Part shown: positions 33,657-41,573 of the stretch, in pieces | How the letters are laid out: each line of letters begins with the position of its first letter | How positions within the stretch are numbered: position 1 is the first letter of the stretch | From: Mogibacterium sp. | GTDB lineage: Bacteria; Bacillota; Clostridia; Peptostreptococcales; Anaerovoracaceae | NCBI GenBank assembly: GCA_017510725.1 | Contig: JAFWMD010000071.1 | Span: 1 to 64,000 of the forward strand | DNA length: 64,000 nt | Direction of reading: 5' to 3' | Position numbers and translations under genes: made by a program | Notes under the pieces: generated by a model | Seen by the model: only the letters and a program-made list of their open reading frames with translations | Told to the model about the DNA's origin: nothing | Database searches by the model: none

Positions 33657-34037
33657 ATGAAAAAGCTAATCTGCGTATTACTGGCGGCATTTCTTGTGCT
33701 GGGACTTACTGCATGCGGCAGCAGTGCTGATTTCGTGGAAAGTGAAGAAGATAATGACGTTATGGTTATCGCAACACTTACGATCAACACTGACGGCATG
33801 GGAACCATTGCCTATGGGCTTGAGGACGAGGATGTTGTTTTTAATGAGGACTTCCCGAATCAGTCGACCGTGATCAACCTCACAGAGCCGGAGACTTATC
33901 TGATAAAAGCAAGGCCGGATGATGGCTGGAAATTCGTCAAGTGGACAAAGGATAGCAAGGATTTCTCAGAGGAATCTGAGATCACAGTTGAAGTTACCGA
34001 GACAGTAGAATACAAAGCGGTATTTGAAGCAGAATAA
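33657..34037 (+). CDS. Lipoprotein with InlB-B-repeat-like domain
   Basis: A 126-residue lipoprotein: a signal peptide MKKLICVLLAAFLVLG ending in the lipobox LTAC, so C20 would be lipidated and anchored outside. An acidic spacer (ESEEDND) leads into a single beta-rich domain resembling a divergent InlB B-repeat (DGWKFVKWTKDSKDFSEESE ... VEYKAVFE), a fold common in Gram-positive surface proteins. AAAGGAGAT precedes the ATG. The ligand is unknown. Confidence 0.85.
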   Translation: MKKLICVLLAAFLVLGLTACGSSADFVESEEDNDVMVIATLTINTDGMGTIAYGLEDEDVVFNEDFPNQSTVINLTEPETYLIKARPDDGWKFVKWTKDSKDFSEESEITVEVTETVEYKAVFEAE

Positions 34038-34045
34038 GGGGCAAT

Positions 34046-34058
34046 GGGGACAGTCCCC
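34046..34058. repeat. GGGGACAGTCCCC palindrome 4
   Basis: A single GGGGACAGTCCCC arm located between the lipoprotein and the LURP-one-related gene. Confidence 0.85.
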
Positions 34059-34083
34059 AATCCCATCCGCCAAAGGAGGAAAA

Positions 34084-34743
34084 ATGGAACTGATTTTAAT
34101 CCTTATCATGGTTGTCATAGTTGTCAGCTTTATTGCTGTCAGCATCTCGCGTCAGAGATACAGAAACCCTGGTGAGGCAGCTGATATAAGAAATGTGCAG
34201 GAATACGGAGAGCCGGTGAAAAGCCTGTATACCTCTTCAAAGGTGTTCACGCTTCATCATCGCATCGAGATTACGGATAATGATGAAAACGTGGTTTATC
34301 GCGCGGAGACGAAGTTCCCGTCGATCCACGACAAGACAGACATTTACACTGCAGACGAGAGACATGTCGCGCATATCGAGCGCAAGCTCATCACGCTTCA
34401 CGAGATCCATTATGTGGACATGGAGAACGGCAAAAGCTTCATGCTCTCAAATGAGCTCCTGCACATCATAAAGGACGTTACGAATATCGAGGGCCTCGGC
34501 TGGAGAATGGAGGGCAACATCCTGCAGCTCAATTTCACTCTTAGAGATGAAAACGGTGAACTCGTTGCCGTAGTAAGCCAGAAGGCCATCTCGCTGCACG
34601 ACAAATACTCAGTCGACATATATAAGCCGGAGTATGAGGAAGAGGTAGTGGCCATACTCATAACGCTCCAGCATATGGTGAACGACAGAGAGACTTCAGC
34701 GTCGGCCGGAAGCAGCGGCGGCTCATCATCTTCAGGACAGTAG
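34084..34743 (+). CDS. LURP-one-related membrane-anchored protein
   Basis: A 219-residue protein with an N-terminal membrane anchor (MELILILIMVVIVVSFIAV) and a tubby-like beta-barrel domain of the LURP-one-related type: HHRIEITDNDENVVYRAETK, DERHVAHIERKLITLHEIH, WRMEGNILQLNF and VVAVVSQK-like VAVVSQKAISLHDKYSVDIY. The function of bacterial members is unknown. A Ser/Gly-rich tail ends the protein. ATG 34084 follows AAAGGAGGAAAA; the longer frame would run through a palindromic repeat. Confidence 0.85.
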   Translation: MELILILIMVVIVVSFIAVSISRQRYRNPGEAADIRNVQEYGEPVKSLYTSSKVFTLHHRIEITDNDENVVYRAETKFPSIHDKTDIYTADERHVAHIERKLITLHEIHYVDMENGKSFMLSNELLHIIKDVTNIEGLGWRMEGNILQLNFTLRDENGELVAVVSQKAISLHDKYSVDIYKPEYEEEVVAILITLQHMVNDRETSASAGSSGGSSSSGQ

Positions 34744-34745
34744 AC

Positions 34746-35084
34746 ATGAAACAGGAAACGATTGACAGAATAAGAAGATTCACATCCGACAGGGAGTGGG
34801 AGCAGTATCATACTCCGGCAAACCTAGCAAAGAGCATTTCGATCGAGGCGAACGAGCTGCTCGAGTGCTTTCAGTGGAGCGATACGGATTTCGATATTGA
34901 TCATGTAAAGGAAGAGCTGGCGGACGTGATGGTATACTGCCGCAACATGCTGGATGAGCTCGGACTCGACGAGGATGAGATCATCAACAGCAAGATGGAT
35001 AAAAACGAAGCCAAATACCCTGTGGAGCTCGCAAAGGGCAGCGCAGAGAAATATACCGAGCTGAAGCGAAAAAAGAGAAAGTAA
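34746..35084 (+). CDS. MazG-like nucleotide pyrophosphohydrolase (backbone copy)
   Basis: A 112-residue MazG-like enzyme with SIEANELLECFQW and EELADVMVYC as the two metal-binding helices. It shares the same core layout as the island gene at 13803 (roughly half of the residues by eye), but its base composition matches the backbone. It likely removes non-canonical or excess dNTPs. It starts 2 bp after the previous stop. Confidence 0.9.
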   Translation: MKQETIDRIRRFTSDREWEQYHTPANLAKSISIEANELLECFQWSDTDFDIDHVKEELADVMVYCRNMLDELGLDEDEIINSKMDKNEAKYPVELAKGSAEKYTELKRKKRK

Positions 35085-35093
35085 GGTGAGGCG

Positions 35094-36062
35094 ATGAATA
35101 TAAACAAATATCCGATAAACAGGGAGTTCCTTCCGCTGAGTCTGTATACGCCGAATATGACCCGTAAAGGTATTGAACGTGCGAACAGGCTGTACAGAAT
35201 GCCAAAATCTCTGCTGAAGGATCCGAAGCTGAATATAAGCATGATGAAGATCCCGGGATACAAAGACGGGGAGATCGATCTGATGCTTCTAGAGCCTACA
35301 GGGATTGAGAAACCGGCTCCGTGCTTCTACCACATTCATGGAGGCGGATTCGTATTCGAAGCGACGTCAGCGCACTACAGACGTGCCGCCAGCTTCGCGA
35401 AGGATGCGGAGTGCATCGTGGCGTTTGTAATATACAGGCAGGGACCGGATCATGTTTTCCCTTATCCGCAGGAGGACTGCTTCGCGGCGCTGGTGTGGCT
35501 GCATGAGCACGCTGCGGAGATAGGCATCGACCCTGACAGGATCGGTATAGGCGGAGACAGCGCGGGCGGAACACTGACTGTCACATCATGCCTCATGGCA
35601 CGCGACAGGGGCACAGGCATTAAGCCGCTGTTCCAGCTTCTGCTTTATCCGTTCCTCGACAGAAGGGGCGAGAGCGAATCATACCGCAAGTACACGGATA
35701 CACCGGTCTGGAATTCAACACTTTCCAAAAAGGTGAATATGTTTGTAAATCCGCACCCGGAGGACACACCGCTCGCATACAGGTCACCTGTAGAGGCGGA
35801 CAGCCTTGAGGGACTGCCTCAGGCATACATCGAGGTAGCGGAGTTTGATGCGCTGCGGGATGACGGGATCCTGTACAGCAAGCTCCTGCAGGAAGCTGGC
35901 ATAGACGTGGAATTCCACGACACGCACGGCACCATGCATGGCTATGATTATGTTATAAATGCGCCTACAACACTTCTGATGCAGGTGCTGAGAACAGAAT
36001 ACATGAAGAGGAAATTCAATGAGGGGCAGGCAATGGGGACAGTCCCTGTTAACCGCATTTAA
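35094..36062 (+). CDS. Alpha/beta hydrolase (HSL-type esterase)
   Basis: A 322-residue esterase. The HSL-family oxyanion motif is HGGGF (YHIHGGGFVFEAT) and the nucleophile elbow is GDSAGG; the acid is probably in EFDALRDDG and the base in HGTMHGYD. It should hydrolyse short acyl esters. AGGTGAGGC precedes ATG 35094. The last residues (QAMGTVPVNRI) and the stop come from a palindromic repeat read in another frame than in dinB, so the native C-terminus has been replaced. Confidence 0.9.
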   Translation: MNINKYPINREFLPLSLYTPNMTRKGIERANRLYRMPKSLLKDPKLNISMMKIPGYKDGEIDLMLLEPTGIEKPAPCFYHIHGGGFVFEATSAHYRRAASFAKDAECIVAFVIYRQGPDHVFPYPQEDCFAALVWLHEHAAEIGIDPDRIGIGGDSAGGTLTVTSCLMARDRGTGIKPLFQLLLYPFLDRRGESESYRKYTDTPVWNSTLSKKVNMFVNPHPEDTPLAYRSPVEADSLEGLPQAYIEVAEFDALRDDGILYSKLLQEAGIDVEFHDTHGTMHGYDYVINAPTTLLMQVLRTEYMKRKFNEGQAMGTVPVNRI

Positions 36063-36076
36063 CGGGGACTGTCCCC
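36035..36076. repeat. GGGGACAGTCCCC palindrome pair 5
   Basis: GGGGACAGTCCCTGTTAA and, after GCATT-type spacer, TTTAACGGGGACTGTCCCC face each other as an inverted repeat. The left arm encodes the end of the HSL-type esterase. Confidence 0.88.
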
Positions 36077-36107
36077 ATCATCCGTCCCCATCTAAAGGAG
36101 GAGAACA

Positions 36108-36620
36108 ATGGAATTCAGAGAAGTAGTAAAGAACCGTTATTCGTGCAAGAAGTTCAGTGGCGAAAGTGTTTCCCCTGAAAAAATCGAGGCTATTCTTGAG
36201 GCTGGCCGTCTTGCTCCGACCGCCAAAAACCTCCAGGAACAGCACATCTATGTAGTGCAGTCTGAGGAAATGCTCGCGAAGATCGACGCTCTGACACCGT
36301 GCCGTTACAATGCACCGGCTGTGCTCGTCGTGGCGTTCGACAAGAACAATGTGTTCACTTATCCGGGCGGAAAGCGTGACTCCGGTGTAGAGGATGCGAC
36401 TATCGTTGCAACACACATGATCCTTGCTGCTGAGAACGAAGGTGTGGACAGCTGCTGGGTCAATTTCTTCGATCCTGACAAAGCTGCCGAAGCACTCGGA
36501 CTGCCTGAAAACGAAGAGGTCCTCATGCTGATGGATCTCGGATACGCAGCTGAGGGGTCCGGCCCGCTTGCAAACCACGATTCGAGAAAGCCGCTGGAGG
36601 AGACTGTTACATATCTCTAA
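36108..36620 (+). CDS. Nitroreductase-family protein
   Basis: A 170-residue nitroreductase. RYSCKKFSGESV is the FMN-phosphate segment, APTAKNLQEQHIYVV contacts flavin, and ATHMILAAENEGVDSCWVNFF is the family's central helix. It is a short-form member. It probably reduces nitro or quinone compounds, or serves another flavin reaction. AAAGGAGGAGAAC before ATG 36108 is excellent. A more distant nitroreductase-fold gene is in the prophage cargo at 2247. Confidence 0.92.
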   Translation: MEFREVVKNRYSCKKFSGESVSPEKIEAILEAGRLAPTAKNLQEQHIYVVQSEEMLAKIDALTPCRYNAPAVLVVAFDKNNVFTYPGGKRDSGVEDATIVATHMILAAENEGVDSCWVNFFDPDKAAEALGLPENEEVLMLMDLGYAAEGSGPLANHDSRKPLEETVTYL

Positions 36621-36650
36621 GATAGAATGGGAAGCCGCGAGGTTAGGTAG

Positions 36651-37217
36651 ATGAGCAATCTGATTACAAGAACAACTGAACTCGCGATGTCCGTGACGCT
36701 GACGTACATAAAGCCGGGCGACACAGTCGTTGATGCGACTTGCGGGACCGGCCGGGACACCGTTGTGCTTGCGCGTGCGGTAGGAAATGAGGGCAGAGTC
36801 TATGCTTTTGACATACAGAAGAATGCCCATCTTCTCACGGAGACCCGCCTGAAATCGCACGGAATCGCTAATGTACACCTGATGCTGCAGTCATTCGTCT
36901 CGATGAGCGATCACATACCGGAGAGAAGCGCTGCTGCTGTCGTGTTCAACCTGGGGTATCTGCCGGGAGGCGATCACAGTATTACGACTACTGCAGATAC
37001 TACGATCGAAGGCCTTGAGGCCGCTCTCCGGACCATCAAACCGGGCGGCATAGTGACTGTCGTCATGTACGATGGCCACGATGAAGGTGCAGAAGAGAAG
37101 AAGGCGGTCCTCGAGTGGGCGGAAGCTCTCGATCACAAGAAGTTCCACGTGGCGTATGTGAGCCTGCTCAATCAGAAGAACTGTCCGCCGGAGATCCTTT
37201 GGATAACAAGGAAGTAA
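36651..37217 (+). CDS. mnmM: YtqB/MnmM-type class I SAM methyltransferase
   Basis: A 188-residue methyltransferase. VVDATCGTGRDTVVLA is the SAM loop, VYAFDIQ holds the ribose-binding Asp, and VVFNLGYLPGGDH is the NLGYLPG motif of the rRNA_methylase/YtqB family. In Bacillus and Staphylococcus this protein (MnmM) completes mnm5s2U in tRNA wobble positions. mnmA, which adds the 2-thio group to the same nucleotide, is at 58647, consistent with that pathway. The assignment rests on motifs only. Confidence 0.85.
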   Translation: MSNLITRTTELAMSVTLTYIKPGDTVVDATCGTGRDTVVLARAVGNEGRVYAFDIQKNAHLLTETRLKSHGIANVHLMLQSFVSMSDHIPERSAAAVVFNLGYLPGGDHSITTTADTTIEGLEAALRTIKPGGIVTVVMYDGHDEGAEEKKAVLEWAEALDHKKFHVAYVSLLNQKNCPPEILWITRK

Positions 37218-37263
37218 CAACATATCGCATATCGTAAGGGGCAGAAAAAACGGAGGTAAAATT

Positions 37264-37677
37264 ATGTTTGGATCACTGGCCGCAAAGGCGAGCGCATTTG
37301 AATCAAAGCTCGTGCTATACATCATAGCAGGTGTCGTAGCACTTGTTATCGTAAACTTGCTTCTTGATGGTATCAGAAAGTTTATCAGAGGCCTGGATAC
37401 TGCAGCGCTCGGAGCCTTGCTCATATTTTTGGGGTATAAGGCTTCGGAGTTCAAGCTCGTAAGCGTACTGACCAACCTCCTGTATCTGATCGGAGGCACG
37501 CTCTTTGTACTCGGAATAATCATATTCATAATAATGACGATGATCAGGAAAAAACGGTCAGCGACGAGAAGCGGCCCGCCGATGCCGAAGGAGCAGCCGG
37601 CAAAAGATAAAAACCCGGAAGAGCCAAAGCATGAAGCTCCAAAGCCTGAGGAGCCTAAGCATGCAGCAAAGGCATAA
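37264..37677 (+). CDS. Hypothetical membrane protein with charged tail
   Basis: A 137-residue protein with three hydrophobic segments (about 18-36, 45-58 and 70-92) followed by a Pro/Lys/Glu-rich tail (KNPEEPKHEAPKPEEPKH), likely cytoplasmic. I do not recognise a family. ACGGAGGTAAAATT precedes ATG 37264. Confidence 0.75.
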   Translation: MFGSLAAKASAFESKLVLYIIAGVVALVIVNLLLDGIRKFIRGLDTAALGALLIFLGYKASEFKLVSVLTNLLYLIGGTLFVLGIIIFIIMTMIRKKRSATRSGPPMPKEQPAKDKNPEEPKHEAPKPEEPKHAAKA

Positions 37678-37698
37678 GAAGCGAAAAGAGGGAAAGTA

Positions 37699-38235
37699 AT
37701 GAAAATTCTGGTACTTGAAAGCAGCGGGAACATCAGAGGTTCCTCAAACATGCTCGCGGACGAATTCATTCGCGGAGCAGAAGAGAACGGTCATGAAATC
37801 ACCGTTTATAACGTCATAAGAAAGAACATCAAGCCATGCATGGGGTGCGGAAACTGCGGCATGTCCGGCATGTGTGTCCTGCAGGATGATTACGAGAATG
37901 AGCTGAAACCGCTGATTATCGCCAGCGACATGATCGTCTTCGTAATGCCTGTGTATTACTACAACTGGCCGGCTCCTCTCAAGGCGTGCGTGGATCGTTT
38001 CTACAGCTTCACGGTGGAGCTGACGTCGATGCACAAGAAAGCAGCGTTCCTTAGTGTCGCCTGGGATGATACCGACACAGTATTCGAAATCCCGAAGGCA
38101 TATTACAGGCGGGTCTGCGAGTACATGCAGTTTGAGGACTGCGGAATGGTGCTCGGCAGAGGATGCGGAACGCCGTCAGTCACAAGGAGCAGCGAATATC
38201 CGAAGCAGGCTTACGAACTGGGAAAAAGCATTTAG
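37699..38235 (+). CDS. NAD(P)H-dependent FMN oxidoreductase, iron-sulfur flavoprotein-like
   Basis: A 178-residue flavodoxin-fold oxidoreductase. LESSGNIRGSSNMLA is the FMN-phosphate loop and KPCMGCGNCGMSGMCVLQDD is the Cys-rich segment typical of the ISF/NADPH-dependent FMN reductase group. VFVMPVYYYNWPAPLKACVDR lines the flavin. AGAGGGAAAGTA precedes ATG 37699. The internally deleted gene at 27599 belongs to the same superfamily. Confidence 0.9.
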   Translation: MKILVLESSGNIRGSSNMLADEFIRGAEENGHEITVYNVIRKNIKPCMGCGNCGMSGMCVLQDDYENELKPLIIASDMIVFVMPVYYYNWPAPLKACVDRFYSFTVELTSMHKKAAFLSVAWDDTDTVFEIPKAYYRRVCEYMQFEDCGMVLGRGCGTPSVTRSSEYPKQAYELGKSI

Positions 38236-38282
38236 AGCGGATCATCCGGATCTACAGGTAAAAAGGAAAGGGAGGCGAGACT

Positions 38283-39344
38283 ATGAAAATCAATGTGAAC
38301 GGGATCGAGATGTACTATGAGAAGTATGGCGAGGGAAGGCCGCTCGTACTGGTGCATGGCAACAGCATGGATCACACGGCGTTTAAGGATTCCATCTGGC
38401 TCCTCAGAAGGCATTTTGCAGTGTATGCCGTAGATTCGCGCGGTCACGGACTCAGCACAAAGGTTGACGAACTGCACTATTCTGACATGGCGGATGACAT
38501 GGTCGCTTTCATGGACCAGCTCGACCTCAGGGACGTAGTGTACTTCGGTCACAGCGACGGAGCCATCATCGGACTTCTCACGGCAATGAGGACAGACAGG
38601 ATCAGTCTGCTGCTTCCGGGAAGCGCCAACCTCACGCCGGAGGGGGTAGTTCCATGGCTCAGAGCAGGCGTCAAAGCGGTGTATTCGCTCACGAAGGACC
38701 CGAAGATGCTGATGATGCTGACGGAGCCAAACATCACTCCTGAAGAGCTTGCGACGATCAAAGTGCCGACTGTAGTAATTGCCGGAAGCAAGGACATTGT
38801 CGATGAGAAGGATACCAGGCTCATTGCAGAGTCGATACCTGGCGCAAAACTGCGCATGCTTGAGGGCGAAGGCCATATCAGCTATGCTGCAACCGGAAGC
38901 CATCTCGCGGATATCATAATGGAAGAGGTGGGTATCAGAGAACCTGGTGCCGGCGGAACGCTTACCGCTCCTCAGAAGAAGATCCTGAAAGCGGCTCAGC
39001 AGGGAGAAGTTGACGCAGTTTTCATGTATGAGAAGCTTGCAGAAGTCGTAGATGATCCTAAGGACAAAGAGGCGTTCCTGAGACTTGCCGGAGACGAGGC
39101 AAGGCATGCTGATGTTTTCTTCCGCTACACGGGCCAGACCGTCAGGGCCAATCCTGCCAAGGGACTGATTATCCCGGCGATGTACAGGACTATTGGTAAA
39201 GAGAAGCTGTATCCGATCATCGCAAAAGGTGAATACGAAGCAGCTGAAAAGTATAAAAATATAATCGCAGATTTCCCTGAGGTGGAGGAGGTCATGAATG
39301 ATGAAGTCCATCACGGGGACGCTGTAATGGGATTACTGAAATAG
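38283..39344 (+). CDS. Alpha/beta hydrolase fused to a ferritin-like (rubrerythrin-type) domain
   Basis: A 353-residue fusion. Residues 1-215 are a complete alpha/beta hydrolase: HGNS oxyanion segment, S91 in GHSDGA, D171 in AGSKDIVD and H198 in GEGHIS. Residues 228-353 look like a four-helix ferritin-like domain: QQGEVDAVFMYEKLAEV (E242/E250), GDEARHADVFF (E272, H275), KGEYEAAEKYKN (E317/E319) and NDEVHHGDAVMG (E341, H344), the E/ExxH pattern of diiron proteins. AGGGAGGCGAGACT precedes ATG 38283. The domain pair is unusual; a link between ester cleavage and oxygen or peroxide handling is speculation. Confidence 0.85.
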   Translation: MKINVNGIEMYYEKYGEGRPLVLVHGNSMDHTAFKDSIWLLRRHFAVYAVDSRGHGLSTKVDELHYSDMADDMVAFMDQLDLRDVVYFGHSDGAIIGLLTAMRTDRISLLLPGSANLTPEGVVPWLRAGVKAVYSLTKDPKMLMMLTEPNITPEELATIKVPTVVIAGSKDIVDEKDTRLIAESIPGAKLRMLEGEGHISYAATGSHLADIIMEEVGIREPGAGGTLTAPQKKILKAAQQGEVDAVFMYEKLAEVVDDPKDKEAFLRLAGDEARHADVFFRYTGQTVRANPAKGLIIPAMYRTIGKEKLYPIIAKGEYEAAEKYKNIIADFPEVEEVMNDEVHHGDAVMGLLK

Positions 39345-39348
39345 ATAT

Positions 39349-40170
39349 ATGTATACCAACGAAGATCTGGTAAAGGCCTGCCTTGATTTATTCAGGCAGA
39401 CCGAAGGCAATAAAGTGGACATTCCGGGCATCGGCGAAACGGTACTTTACGAGGAGCCGATCTTCGGCTTTGCGTCTGCTAAGGACGAAATTTTCGAGAT
39501 ATTCAGGCGCAAGGAAGCAATTGGCTCCAACTATTTTGGCCCGTTTAAATGGCTGCCGAAGGCGAAGTCGGTCATGGCTTTATTTTTGCCGTTTTCAGAG
39601 GCGGTACGCTCTAGCAACAAGGCGGACAGAACTGATCCTTCGAAGGAATGGCTGTACGCCAGGATAGAAGGACAGGAATTCATCGGCAGGTATATGGCCG
39701 CAATCAGACAATTGCTGGCAGATAAAGGCATTGATGCCTGCGTGCCTGCTCTCGATGAAAGGTTCGATGTAAAGATCGAGCCTACGGTAACTGGCCTGAG
39801 ACCGGACTTTCATGCTGACAGCCGGTGGTCGGAAAGACACGCTGCCTATGCCTGCGGCCTGGGAACATTCGGGCTTTCGAGAGGACTCATCACGGAGAAA
39901 GGCATGGCCGGACGCTTCGCCAGCATCATTATTGCGGCTGAACTTGAGCCGACCGAACGCAAATACACAGGCATCGATGATTACTGCATCAAGTGCGGTG
40001 CATGTGCCAGAAACTGCCCGGCAAAGGCGATCACACTGAAGCACGGCAAGAACAATCTGAAATGCCACACGCATGTCGAGGCGATGAAGAAAAAGTACTC
40101 GCCGCGCTACGGCTGCGGCAAGTGCCAGGTTGGAGTTCCGTGCGAGTTCCGTTCCCCGGCTAAAAGGTAA
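39349..40170 (+). CDS. QueG-like 4Fe-4S protein
   Basis: A 273-residue protein resembling epoxyqueuosine reductase without its full length. The N-terminal part has KWLPKAKSVMALFLPF and GLGTFGLSRGLITEKGMAGR, and the Fe-S motif is DDYCIKCGACARNCPAKAI, followed by a second Cys set (CGKCQVGVPCEF). Family members of this short kind are common in anaerobes and are probably cobamide- or Fe-S-dependent reductases; the substrate is unknown. It begins 4 bp after the fusion hydrolase and ends 1 bp before the next start. Confidence 0.85.
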   Translation: MYTNEDLVKACLDLFRQTEGNKVDIPGIGETVLYEEPIFGFASAKDEIFEIFRRKEAIGSNYFGPFKWLPKAKSVMALFLPFSEAVRSSNKADRTDPSKEWLYARIEGQEFIGRYMAAIRQLLADKGIDACVPALDERFDVKIEPTVTGLRPDFHADSRWSERHAAYACGLGTFGLSRGLITEKGMAGRFASIIIAAELEPTERKYTGIDDYCIKCGACARNCPAKAITLKHGKNNLKCHTHVEAMKKKYSPRYGCGKCQVGVPCEFRSPAKR

Positions 40171-40171
40171 G

Positions 40172-40792
40172 ATGGACAGGAATAAACTCAGAAAATATGT
40201 AAATATACTACTCGTGGCAGCGGTACTCGGCTCGTGGATCGCGCTCTTCGTTTCTGCGTCCGGAACCCTTATGCATAACGGAATAAACAGCCTGAAGTAC
40301 TTCACGGTGCTGTCGAACCTGTTCGAGGGAGCGGCATCAGTCATCTGGCTGGTCAGCTCCCGCAGCAACGGTAAGGCGAGTGCTCTTGCAGAACTTCTCA
40401 AGTTCATGGCGGCAGCTGCCGTCGGACTTACGTGCGCAGTAGTACTGGCGTTCCTTGGACCGCTGTACGGATATCCGGAGATGTTTGCAGGACCAAGCCT
40501 TTTCATGCACCTCCTGACACCGGTCGTTGCGATCGCTGAAATTATCTTCCTGTCCGATGCTGAATACACCCGCAAAGACAACAGACTGGTGATGCTGTCA
40601 CCGGTAGTCTATGGAGTATTTTATCTCGGCAATAACATAATCAACGGCATTGGGGAGTGGCCGGATACGAATGACTGGTACTTTTTCCTGGCATGGGGCT
40701 ACCCGGTCGGGATACTCATATTTGCTGTCATATGTGGAGTGATATGGCTGCTTGGACTGGCAATGCGCAAGCTGCACCGGACGGGAGCGTAA
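40172..40792 (+). CDS. Pr6Pr-family membrane protein
   Basis: A 206-residue integral membrane protein with six hydrophobic segments and the sequence KYFTVLSNLFEGAASVIWL, characteristic of the Pr6Pr family as I remember it. GLTCAVVLAFLGPLYGYP and LFMHLLTPVVAIAEI fit too. Function unknown. ATG 40172 follows AAAAGGTAAG, one base behind the QueG-like stop; an upstream in-frame ATG at 40130 lies within the previous gene and is unlikely. Confidence 0.85.
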   Translation: MDRNKLRKYVNILLVAAVLGSWIALFVSASGTLMHNGINSLKYFTVLSNLFEGAASVIWLVSSRSNGKASALAELLKFMAAAAVGLTCAVVLAFLGPLYGYPEMFAGPSLFMHLLTPVVAIAEIIFLSDAEYTRKDNRLVMLSPVVYGVFYLGNNIINGIGEWPDTNDWYFFLAWGYPVGILIFAVICGVIWLLGLAMRKLHRTGA

Positions 40793-40800
40793 GCCTTCAG

Positions 40801-40832
40801 GGGCAATATATTTTCAGGGCAATATATTTTCA
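40801..40832. repeat. Tandem repeat, 2 x 16 bp
   Basis: GGGCAATATATTTTCA occurs twice head to tail with no mismatch. It is just after the Pr6Pr stop and before the truncated protease. Confidence 0.9.
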
Positions 40833-40869
40833 CGGGTGAAAAAACTGTATCTTTCAGGATCAAGCTTAA

Positions 40870-41244
40870 ATGGATAATTCAAACAGGGAACTATTCATAT
40901 TCCATCACGTGCTCAATATGGAGATTTACGGTTTTGAAGCAAGGTACTGCCTGAATCTCTTTCTGTTGGGTGTATTTTTCTGTCTGCTGATGAAATGGGA
41001 AGGCAACTTTTGGGTAACATGCGGCATTCATACCGGATGGAACTATACCCAGCTGTTCGTACTGGGAACCGCTGTATCAAATAAGCCTATAGGAATCATC
41101 AAAGGCAAGGCTGATTGCAACCCTGTCTTTTACGACGAAATATACGGATTTACAGGTGCAGTCTTCACAACTGTATTGCTAACTGTACTGATCCTGCTGC
41201 TGATATTGTCTCTCTCAAAAAGAGGTAAGCTGGAGCAGAGGTAA
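40870..41244 (+). pseudogene. CPBP-family (CAAX) membrane protease, N-terminus missing
   Basis: A 124-residue frame matching only the C-terminal half of CPBP/Abi-type intramembrane metalloproteases: FIFHHVLN (the FxxxH-like second motif), LNLFLLGVFFCLLM and WVTCGIHTGWNYTQ (the HxxxN-type third motif). The catalytic EExxxR motif that should lie 30-50 residues earlier is absent, and upstream DNA holds a tandem repeat instead. No ribosome-binding site is visible. I read it as a 5'-truncated remnant. Confidence 0.75.
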
Positions 41245-41277
41245 GCTGGAGTAAATGGCGACGTATTTCTTTATCGC

Positions 41278-41302
41278 TTTTCCGCCTTCATGGCGGTTTT
41301 TT
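41278..41302 (+). terminator. Terminator after CPBP remnant
   Basis: CCGCC (41282-41286), TTCAT loop, GGCGG (41292-41296), then six T residues. Short but GC-rich stem. Confidence 0.7.
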
Positions 41303-41573
41303 ATTGCGCTGATATCCGGATGCTGTCTTTTTCAATTGTACAGATCCTCTGTTGCTGAATCATTTTCCAGTTTGAAACACGAACAGCGGACCCAGAGGCA
41401 TTTATTAGGCTCCATGATTTGCGTGACAGTAAAATCAATAACGAAATACGACATGATCGTGTTGACAGATATGGCATCAAAAGCACTGCCAATATGTGAT
41501 ATCATATACTGAAAGGATATTTGGAACTGCTGCAAAAAGATTGAATTGCTGCAAATGGGCCAGGCGGGGACAT
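41303..41573. other. Gene-poor spacer
   Basis: Together with the terminator this makes about 330 bp without a supported gene. A weak open frame crosses the terminator and is not credible. A short + strand stretch at about 41378-41475 reads ETRTADPEAFIRLHDLRDSK and may be a gene remnant, but I cannot assign it. TATACT near 41505 could be a -10 for the ferredoxin-type gene; no clear -35 accompanies it. Confidence 0.4.

Noticed and set aside
29023..36076. CRISPR array
   Set aside because: The repeats are palindromes spread unevenly between genes over 7 kb, without regular spacers or cas genes.
41378..41475. Tyrosine-recombinase remnant (HDLR in a short + strand frame)
   Set aside because: HDLR alone is too short; no Arg/Tyr partners or further similarity are visible.
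41255..41512. Open frame of 85 codons on the + strand
   Set aside because: It reads through a GC-rich terminator hairpin, has no family resemblance and no proper ribosome-binding site.
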